Assembly (NCBI GenBank): GCA_020633075.1
Contig: JACKEI010000002.1
Span: 310,001 to 374,000, forward strand
Reading direction: 5' to 3'
Origin: Sandaracinaceae bacterium
GTDB taxonomy: Bacteria; Myxococcota_A; Polyangia; Polyangiales; Houyiibacteriaceae
Length of the DNA: 64,000 bases
Each line of letters begins with the position of its first letter. The first letter of the stretch is position 1. The notes beneath the pieces were generated by a model. The model saw nothing but the letters and a program-made list of their open reading frames with translations, was not told the origin of the DNA and did not search any database. Made by a program: the position numbers and the translations under genes. Positions 9,021 to 15,036 of the stretch are shown in pieces.

Positions 9021-10184
9021 CTAGCCGCGTGGCAGGCCCAGCACCCGCTGCGCCGCGATGTTGCGTTGAATCTCGTTCGTGCCTGCGTAGATGGGCCCGG
9101 CGAGCGCGAACTGGAAGCCCTTGATCCAGGCACCCTCGTCGTCGGCGGCGGCGCTGCCCTCGTCCAGGCACTGCCGCTCGTCCAGGATGGCCAGCGCGGT
9201 CTCGTGCGTGCGCACGTCCATCTCGGACCAGAAGACCTTGTTCAGGCTGGACTCCGCGCCGATGGGCTTGCCCGTGAGCATGTCGGTCACGCTTTTGAAC
9301 GTGTACCAGCGGTAGGCCTGCGCCCCCATCCAGGCGTCGATGACCTGGTCGCGCAGCGCTGGGTCACACGTCTCGCGGTAGCGGCCGTAGAGCTCAATGA
9401 GGCGCGTGGCCGTCGCCATGAAGCGCCCCGGGCTGCGCAGCGACAGGCCGCGCTCGCTGCTGGTCGTGGCCATGGCCACCTCCCAGCCCTTGTCCACCTC
9501 GCCGATGATGTTCTCGTCGGGGACGAAGAGGTCCTCCAGGAAGAGCTCCGCGAAGCCCTCGTCGCCGTCCAGGCGGTCCACGCCGCGCACGGTCACGCCC
9601 TCGCCCGTGAGCGGGAACAGGAAGTACGTGAGCCCCTTGTGGCGCGCCTTGCTGGGGTCCGTGCGGAACAGGCCGTAGGCCATGTCGCTGAACGCGCCGC
9701 GCGTGGACCAGGTCTTCTGCCCCGTGAGGAGCCAGCCGCCCTCGGTGCGCTTGGCCGTGCTGCGCAGGCTGGCCAGGTCGCTGCCCGAGTTGGGCTCGCT
9801 CCAGGCCTGCGCGATGCTCAGGTCGCCGCGCGCCATGGGCCGCAGGATGCGCGCCTTCTGGGCCTCGGTGCCGAACTCGAAGATGGTGGGCGCCAACAGG
9901 AAGATGCCGTTCTGCGTCACGCGGCTGGGCGCCTGGACCCGGTAGTACTCCTCTTCGAAGATGAGCCACTCGTAGAGCGAGGCCTCACGGCCGCCGTACT
10001 CCTTGGGCCACGACACACACGACCAGCCCGCGTCGAAGAGCTTGCGCTCCCACTCGAGGTGCAGCGCGTAGCCCTCCCGCGTGTCGCCGCTGGGCAGCGA
10101 CTGCTTGGGCACGTTGGCCTCCAGCCACGCGCGGCACTCGGCGCGGAAGGCCTGCTCTTGCTCCGTGAAGTCGAGATCCATCAT
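9021..10184 (-). CDS. Acyl-CoA dehydrogenase, alpha-type subunit (IpdE1-like)
   Basis: A 387-residue acyl-CoA dehydrogenase with a complete FAD-binding core (AWSEPNSGSDLASL, the TWSTRGAF region) and the C-terminal segment IYAGTNEIQRN. The catalytic Glu of medium-chain enzymes (YEGT) is Ala here. The active-site base is therefore elsewhere, probably an acidic residue in the WSEMDVRTHE helix, as in isovaleryl-CoA and steroid-type dehydrogenases. Only four bases separate it from the ipdC stop. The adjacent beta-type gene suggests an obligate alpha2beta2 enzyme. The start is the first of two consecutive ATG codons. Confidence 0.85.
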   Translation of the reverse strand: MMDLDFTEQEQAFRAECRAWLEANVPKQSLPSGDTREGYALHLEWERKLFDAGWSCVSWPKEYGGREASLYEWLIFEEEYYRVQAPSRVTQNGIFLLAPTIFEFGTEAQKARILRPMARGDLSIAQAWSEPNSGSDLASLRSTAKRTEGGWLLTGQKTWSTRGAFSDMAYGLFRTDPSKARHKGLTYFLFPLTGEGVTVRGVDRLDGDEGFAELFLEDLFVPDENIIGEVDKGWEVAMATTSSERGLSLRSPGRFMATATRLIELYGRYRETCDPALRDQVIDAWMGAQAYRWYTFKSVTDMLTGKPIGAESSLNKVFWSEMDVRTHETALAILDERQCLDEGSAAADDEGAWIKGFQFALAGPIYAGTNEIQRNIAAQRVLGLPRG

Positions 10185-10188
10185 GGCG

Positions 10189-11511
10189 TCACTCCACCTG
10201 CAGCGACGCGAGCGTCGCCTTCGCTTCGGTCATGATGCGGCCGATCAGCTCGGCCACGGTGGGCAGCTCGTCGATGACGCCCACCACCTGCCCCGTGGGC
10301 AAGATGCCGGAGTCCTTGCCGTCGACCATGCTCGCCTTGGTGAGCATCGGCGCGTTCGCGGCCATGGCCAGCTGCGACCAGGTGAGCCCCTTGCTCTCCT
10401 TCATGGCGCGGCCTTCTTCGATCATGTCCATGAGCTTGGTGTTGGTCAGCTTCATGAGCGTGAGCGCGTTGCGCGCGGCCTTCGGGAAGCGCGTGAAGGG
10501 GCTGGCCTGCTCCAGCTCGTCGATCATCGGGGTGCGGATGACCCGCTGCGGGTAGCCGTCGATGGCGCGCGTCACCACGGTGCCGTCGATGGGGGTCTTC
10601 ACGTACTGCGCCTTGATGTGCTCGGGGACCTGGCTCTCCTGCGTGAGCAGGAAGCGGGTGCCCATGGCGATGCCGCTCGCGCCGCAGGCCATCGCCGAGA
10701 TCAGGCCACGACCGTCACTGAAGCCGCCCGCGCCCAGGAAAGGGAAGCTGACCACGTCCGCGACCTGACGCATCAGGATGTGCGTGGGAACGTTGCCCGT
10801 GTGCCCGCCGCCCTCGTGCCCTTGCGCGATGACGGAGTCCACGCCCCACTCGGCCACCTTCTGGGCGTGCCGCTGCGCGCCGATGGTGGGCATGGTGAGC
10901 ACGCCCGCGTCCTTCAGGCGCGTGATGACGGCCTTGCCGGGCGCCTGGGCGAAGCTGGCGACCTTGACCTTCGCGTCGATCAGCAGCTCCACGCGCTTCA
11001 TGACGTCCGCCTGGTCCGCACGCAGGTTCACGCCGAAGTTGCGGTCGGTGCTGTCCTTCACGCGGGCGATGGCCTGCTCCAGCTCCTCGAAGGTCATGGT
11101 GGCCGCGGCGAGGATGCCGAGCCCGCCCGCCGCCGACGTCGCCGCCGTGAGCTGCGCCCCCGAGACCCAGCCCATGCCGGTCTGGATGATGGGGTAGTCG
11201 ATGCCGAAGAGGTCGCAGATGGGCGTGCGCAGCTTGGCGTCGAGCTTCGCGTCCAGGCTGGCTGCTTTGCTGGGCTTTTCGGCCGCCGGCGCGGCCACGG
11301 CCGTCGGCTGGGCCACCTTCGCCACGGGCGCGGCCTTGACCGCTCCGGCGGCCTTCTGGGCTGGAGTGGCCTTCTGGGCTGGAGTGGCCTTCGTCGCAGG
11401 CGCGGCGTTGTCCGCCGCGGCGGGGGCAGCGCTGGGCTTGGCCTTGGCGCGGGGCTTTGGTTTGGCGGACGGCTTCTTGGCCTTCGCGGTGGACTTCTGC
11501 GGGTCGTTCAC
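10189..11511 (-). CDS. ipdC: IpdC-like flavin reductase (nitronate monooxygenase family) with Lys/Ala/Pro-rich N-terminal tail
   Basis: A 440-residue protein. From about residue 95 on (LRTPICDLFGIDYPIIQTGMGW) it is a TIM-barrel FMN protein of the nitronate monooxygenase family, about 346 residues, close to the usual length of mycobacterial IpdC (Rv3553). In the HIP pathway IpdC acts on the ring C/D CoA thioester before ring opening. The first 90-95 residues are a low-complexity Lys/Ala/Pro tail like histone H1, encoded partly by an 18-bp tandem repeat. No good internal start was seen before the barrel. Its GTG overlaps the ipdB stop (GTGA at 11508-11511), which supports the long form. Confidence 0.85.
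   Translation of the reverse strand: MNDPQKSTAKAKKPSAKPKPRAKAKPSAAPAAADNAAPATKATPAQKATPAQKAAGAVKAAPVAKVAQPTAVAAPAAEKPSKAASLDAKLDAKLRTPICDLFGIDYPIIQTGMGWVSGAQLTAATSAAGGLGILAAATMTFEELEQAIARVKDSTDRNFGVNLRADQADVMKRVELLIDAKVKVASFAQAPGKAVITRLKDAGVLTMPTIGAQRHAQKVAEWGVDSVIAQGHEGGGHTGNVPTHILMRQVADVVSFPFLGAGGFSDGRGLISAMACGASGIAMGTRFLLTQESQVPEHIKAQYVKTPIDGTVVTRAIDGYPQRVIRTPMIDELEQASPFTRFPKAARNALTLMKLTNTKLMDMIEEGRAMKESKGLTWSQLAMAANAPMLTKASMVDGKDSGILPTGQVVGVIDELPTVAELIGRIMTEAKATLASLQVE
11351..11386. repeat. Two tandem copies of an 18-bp unit inside ipdC
   Basis: The unit GCCTTCTGGGCTGGAGTG occurs twice head to tail, and a third copy begins (GCCTT). On the minus strand it encodes ATPAQK repeats in the low-complexity tail of the IpdC-like protein. 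Confidence 0.9.
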
Positions 11512-12281
11512 GACTTCACCTCGCGCGCGGCGATGCCCTTGGGGTCCAGCTCGCGTAGCACGCGCAGCTCCTCGGCCGTGGGCTCCCGCGACGTGGGGAC
11601 GTCACTCGGGATGACCAGCTCGAAGCCTGTCGCTGCCTGCACGTCCTCGACGCTGACACCGGGGTGCACGGAGCGGAGCCGCATGCGGTGGTCCGGCGTC
11701 TCGAAGTCCAGCACGGCCAGGTTGGTGATGACACGCCGGATCTCGTGGCGGGCGCGCGACGCAGGGTGCAGCTTGGCGGCTCGGTCGTAGCCAACACCCG
11801 CCACGCAGTCCACCTTGGGCACCAGCACGCGCGGGTTGTGGTCGCCCAGGAAGTAGCTGGTGGTGTGGCAGATGGTGTTGCCCGGCGCGCCGCGCACGCC
11901 CAGCAGCTGCACCTTGGGCTGCTTGAAGCTGCCGCCCAGGTACGCGAGGTTCTGGTTGCCGTACTGGTCCACCTGGCTGCCACCCATCATGACGTGGCGC
12001 TTGCCCCAGAAGAGGGTGTCGAACACGAAGGGGAAGGGCATCCAGCCCTCGATCACGGCCTTGCTGCCGTCCGCGCCGAAGGGGACGTTCTCCGCGAGGA
12101 TCATGTTCGCGCCGTCGGTCATGACGATGTCGGGCTCGAAGGTGGCGCGGGCAAGCATGGCGCCCAGCTTGGACACGGGGCTCATGGGGCTGATCATGAT
12201 CTCGCCGTCCCCACGGAAGCACTCGGCCACCGCGACGGCGCACACGTCGGCGCGCGTGACTGCTTGGTTCTCGGAGCTCAC
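11508..12281 (-). CDS. ipdB: CoA-transferase-family ring hydrolase, beta subunit IpdB
   Basis: A 257-residue class I CoA-transferase-like subunit. The GTG start at 12281 overlaps the ipdA stop (GTGA); the open frame upstream of it is shadow. The sequence (for example MISPMSPVSKLGAMLARATFEP and MMGGSQVDQYGNQN) closely resembles mycobacterial IpdB. IpdAB is not a transferase: it hydrolytically opens steroid ring C of COCHEA-CoA. Gene order and overlaps with ipdA and ipdC match Rv3551-Rv3553 of M. tuberculosis, which makes the assignment strong. Confidence 0.9.
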   Translation of the reverse strand: MSSENQAVTRADVCAVAVAECFRGDGEIMISPMSPVSKLGAMLARATFEPDIVMTDGANMILAENVPFGADGSKAVIEGWMPFPFVFDTLFWGKRHVMMGGSQVDQYGNQNLAYLGGSFKQPKVQLLGVRGAPGNTICHTTSYFLGDHNPRVLVPKVDCVAGVGYDRAAKLHPASRARHEIRRVITNLAVLDFETPDHRMRLRSVHPGVSVEDVQAATGFELVIPSDVPTSREPTAEELRVLRELDPKGIAAREVKS

Positions 12282-13123
12282 TTCGCCACCGCCTTCTGGT
12301 ACTCGGCCTCGCTCACGTCGAGGTACTTGGCCTTCCACGCCTCCCACGCCGCCGCGTCCTTCGCGCTCGCGGCGTACTCCTTCTGGAACGCCTCGTCGCG
12401 CTCGTAGTCCGGCGGGCACTCCGTGAAGTGCGCTCCGCCGGGCGCGTGCACCACGCCGTGCACCATCATCCGGTTGATCTTCAGCGTGTGGAACGTGCCC
12501 TCGTCCAACAGGTTGGCGGTGGGGATGATCTTCTCTGCGCTCATGAGCGCCTTGTCTGCGGCCATGCAGAAGAGCTCGTCCATGTACGGGTCACGCCCCA
12601 GGTACTGGCCGTTACCCGCGGTGTCCGCCCGGTTCATGTGGATGAACGCCACGTCCAAGCGCTGCGCGGGGATGGCTACCAGCTCTTCGCCGTCGTCGTA
12701 GGGCGACTTCACGGTGCGCAGCTGCGGCTGGTTGATCATCACGTCCGAGCCGAGCCCGGCGCGCGTGGGCAAGAAGGGCAGCCGCCACGCCGCAGCCTGA
12801 AGCCCCAGGCGGAACATGCCCTCGTCCAGCGAGACGGCCTCGATGGCGCCGCTCTGACGCGCGTTGCGGAAGTGCGGCTCGAGCGCGATAGAGTCCAGCG
12901 ACACGAACCCGTAGACCACCTTGCGGGCCTGCCCCGTGGCGCAGAGGATGCCCACGTCGGGTCCGCCATAGCTCACGATGGTCAGGTCTTTCACGCCCGC
13001 GCGCACCAGCGCCCGCACGAAGGCCATCGGCTTGCGCCGCGAGCCCCAGCCGCCGATGCCGACGGTCATGCCGTCCCGCACCTCGGCCACGGCCTCTTCG
13101 AGTGTCATCGTCTTGTCTGCCAC
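12278..13123 (-). CDS. ipdA: CoA-transferase-family ring hydrolase, alpha subunit IpdA
   Basis: A 281-residue partner of IpdB. Recognisable blocks are TVGIGGWGSRRKPMAFVRAL near the N terminus, TIVSYGGPDVGILCATG, and ADTAGNGQYLGRDPYMDELF further on, all typical of IpdA rather than acetoacetate or glutaconate CoA-transferases. It forms the heteromeric hydrolase that opens steroid ring C. The GTG at 13123 is taken as the start; an ATG five codons later is an alternative. It overlaps ipdB by four bases and lies 52 bases downstream of echA20. Confidence 0.9.
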   Translation of the reverse strand: MADKTMTLEEAVAEVRDGMTVGIGGWGSRRKPMAFVRALVRAGVKDLTIVSYGGPDVGILCATGQARKVVYGFVSLDSIALEPHFRNARQSGAIEAVSLDEGMFRLGLQAAAWRLPFLPTRAGLGSDVMINQPQLRTVKSPYDDGEELVAIPAQRLDVAFIHMNRADTAGNGQYLGRDPYMDELFCMAADKALMSAEKIIPTANLLDEGTFHTLKINRMMVHGVVHAPGGAHFTECPPDYERDEAFQKEYAASAKDAAAWEAWKAKYLDVSEAEYQKAVAK

Positions 13124-13175
13124 GTGGCTCTTCTTTCAGGGCGTAGCGGCTGACCGCGTGCACGCCCGTTGCGGT

Positions 13176-13940
13176 TCAGCTGCCGGCCTTGGTGTCGACG
13201 TCGCGCTTCTCGACGAAGGCGTCGCGGGCCTCGTCGGCGGCGCCGGCCAGGTTGAGCTGGAAGGTGAAGCCCTGTTCGAAGCGGTAGGAGCGGTTCACGT
13301 CCACCGGGTCGATGTTGTTCAGGCACTCCTTGGCGGCGCGGACCACCGCCTTGATCTTCTTCTTGAAGGTCGCGGCGACCTCCATGGCCTTTGCGCGCGT
13401 CTGGTCGCGTGGCACCACGGCGTAGACCGAGCCCCACGCCTGCAGCTCTTCGGCGGTGGCGTTCTCGCAGGTGAGCACCATGGCGCGCGCCTTCAGAGGC
13501 GGCACCAGGCGCGCCAGATGGGTGGCCGCGCCGAGCGCGCCGCGGTCCACCTCGGGCAGGCCGAACTTGGCGCCCGTGCTGGCGATGATGATGTCCGAGT
13601 TGCCCACCAGACCGATGCCGCCGCCGACGCAGAAGTCGTTCACCACGCTGATGACCGGCACCTCGCACTCGTAGACGGCCTTGAACGCCTCCCAGCAGCC
13701 CTTGTTGGCGCCGAGCAGGGCCGTGAAGCCCTCGGTGTTCTGCATCTCCTTGATGTCCACCCCGGCGTTGAACCCCTTGCCCTCGGCCCGCAGCACCACG
13801 CAGACCACGTCCGGGTTCTTGCCGGCGGCGGTGATCTTGGCGGCCAGGTCGAACCAGCCCGCGACGCTGAGCGCGTTGACCGGGGGGTTGTTCATGACGA
13901 CTTCAGCGATGCCGTCGGTGATCTCTACGGAGATGGTCAT
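13176..13940 (-). CDS. echA20: Crotonase-family ring-D hydrolase EchA20
   Basis: A 254-residue enoyl-CoA hydratase-family protein and first gene of the operon. Diagnostic stretches are GFNAGVDIKEMQ, FCVGGGIGLVGNSDII, FGLPEVDRGALGAATHL and, near the C terminus, SYRFEQGFTFQLNLAG. They match mycobacterial EchA20 (Rv3550) far better than generic hydratases. EchA20 hydrolyses steroid ring D of HIEC-CoA to give COCHEA-CoA, the substrate of IpdAB encoded next. Transcription probably starts about 65-70 bases upstream from a promoter that overlaps a palindromic operator. Confidence 0.92.
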   Translation of the reverse strand: MTISVEITDGIAEVVMNNPPVNALSVAGWFDLAAKITAAGKNPDVVCVVLRAEGKGFNAGVDIKEMQNTEGFTALLGANKGCWEAFKAVYECEVPVISVVNDFCVGGGIGLVGNSDIIIASTGAKFGLPEVDRGALGAATHLARLVPPLKARAMVLTCENATAEELQAWGSVYAVVPRDQTRAKAMEVAATFKKKIKAVVRAAKECLNNIDPVDVNRSYRFEQGFTFQLNLAGAADEARDAFVEKRDVDTKAGS

Positions 13941-14005
13941 GCGTTCTCAGGGGGCTCGAGAGGGGGGACGTCGGCTCGGGCAACGAGCCTCGCCGCGTGA
14001 CACGG

Positions 14006-14034
14006 AAAGTAGAACACGTTTCACTTTGGTGCAA
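14006..14034 (-). promoter_or_regulatory. Promoter and palindromic operator of the steroid C/D-ring operon
   Basis: The palindrome at 14006-14027 has 10-base arms (8 of 10 matched, 2-base centre). Its core TAGAACACGTTTCA (14010-14023) fits the published KstR consensus TNNAACNNGTTNNA at every fixed position. On the minus strand a possible -35 TTGCAC (14034-14029) and -10 TACTTT (14011-14006) with a 17-base spacer put the operator between and over the promoter elements, the geometry of a repressor. Which regulator binds it is unknown. Confidence 0.65.
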
Positions 14035-14076
14035 CCCGCGGCGGGCATCCAGAGCCTGCCGTGTCCCAAAGACGAA

Positions 14077-14106
14077 GCCCGCCGACGGTGGGCTCCGTGG
14101 GCGGGC
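14077..14106 (-). terminator. Hairpin downstream of the HiPIP gene
   Basis: GCCCGCC and GGCGGGC arms with an inner ACGG/CCGT stem and a six-base loop. On the minus strand it is followed by a T-containing stretch. It sits between the HiPIP stop (14135) and the steroid-operon promoter and would insulate the two. Confidence 0.6.
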
Positions 14107-14134
14107 GTTGGTCGCTGGACTGGGGCGCTGCGGA

Positions 14135-14491
14135 TCAGCTCTGGCGCGGAGCGAAGCTGGTGCAGGTGCCCATCGGGTGCACGGCGCCGAGCTGCAGGGT
14201 GCACTCACCGCAGGCCGTGGTGGGCGCCGGGTTCGGGAAGAAGTTGCAGTCCTTGCAGAGCTTGGTCGCGTCCGTGCCGGTGTCCGTGTAGGACATGGCC
14301 TGACGCATCGAGGTCTGCTGCGGGGTGAGGCCCGTCGTGCAGGTGAAGCCGGCGGGCTCTTCGCTGCCGCCGCAGCCCAGGAAGGTGGCAGCGAGCGCGG
14401 TGCTGCCGACGAGGGCGGTGCCGCGGTGCAAGAACACGCGCCGTGAGATGCTGGCGCTCGAAGTGGTGGCCTCGGGTTTGGTCTGACTCAT
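14135..14491 (-). CDS. High-potential iron-sulfur protein (HiPIP) with Tat signal
   Basis: A 118-residue protein. The N terminus has a twin-arginine motif (SRRVFL) and a hydrophobic stretch ending in LGC followed by GGSEEP, so it may be a Tat-exported lipoprotein. The mature part has the HiPIP cysteine pattern: C-x2-C (CKDC), 14 residues, Cys (GEC), 12 residues, Cys (GTC), with the family's GAVHPMGTC ending. HiPIPs are small 4Fe-4S electron carriers of the periplasm. The ATG at 14491 is chosen because a GAGG lies nine bases upstream. No redox partner gene is adjacent. Confidence 0.85.
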   Translation of the reverse strand: MSQTKPEATTSSASISRRVFLHRGTALVGSTALAATFLGCGGSEEPAGFTCTTGLTPQQTSMRQAMSYTDTGTDATKLCKDCNFFPNPAPTTACGECTLQLGAVHPMGTCTSFAPRQS

Positions 14492-14528
14492 GGGATCCAT
14501 CCTCGTGGTTCGGTTGGCGCACCCCTGC

Positions 14529-14960
14529 CTAGGCGGCGTCGGTGCTGTTGGGAGAGTGATAGTGCTCTTCGAGCACATCCGCTAGGTATTCGCACACATC
14601 TGTTGTGGTCAGAATGCCCGCCAGGCGCCCATCGCGCAGCACCACGGCGGAGCCGACTTTGCGGGTGCCCATCTCGCGCGCGACGTCTGCGAGAGACGCA
14701 CTCCACTCGACGATATAAGGGCCGGAAGACACGAGACCCCCCATGTCGATGTCGTCGCGCCCCTCCGCCTGCGCGCGCCACAAGTCCCGCTCGCTGACCA
14801 CGCCGAGGACCGTCTCACCGCGGGTCACCGGGATATGACGGATGTCATGTTCTTCCATCATCGCCCACGCGCTGACGATGTCGGCGTTCGCGTCGATGGA
14901 GTACGGGAAGGGCGTCATCAGGCGCGCGACGCGCGGCATCGGCTTCATCGCGGCAAGCAT
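14529..14960 (-). CDS. CBS-domain protein
   Basis: About 143 residues forming a pair of CBS domains: RLMTPFPYSIDANADIVSAWAMMEEHDIRHIPV with VLGVVSERDL, then DVAREMGTRKVGSAVVLRDGRLAGILTTTDV. Such stand-alone Bateman modules bind adenine nucleotides and sense energy state. Possible starts are ATG at 14960 (GGAGG about 15 bases upstream), 14948 or 14939. The open frame further upstream is a shadow of the His-rich end of the neighbouring gene. It lies 37 bases upstream of the HiPIP gene on the same strand, so the two may be co-transcribed. Confidence 0.85.
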   Translation of the reverse strand: MLAAMKPMPRVARLMTPFPYSIDANADIVSAWAMMEEHDIRHIPVTRGETVLGVVSERDLWRAQAEGRDDIDMGGLVSSGPYIVEWSASLADVAREMGTRKVGSAVVLRDGRLAGILTTTDVCEYLADVLEEHYHSPNSTDAA

Positions 14961-15036
14961 GCCACGGGCAGGCCCCTCCCGGCGAGTCCGGGGGGCGTTC
15001 TTGGCTGCGGCCGTTCTTGGCTGCGGCCGCAGGGCG

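Noticed and set aside
11508..12419. A longer ipdB starting at 12419
   Set aside because: The extra 46 codons are Arg/Gly-rich shadow of ipdA; the GTG at 12281 gives a GTGA overlap and the normal length.
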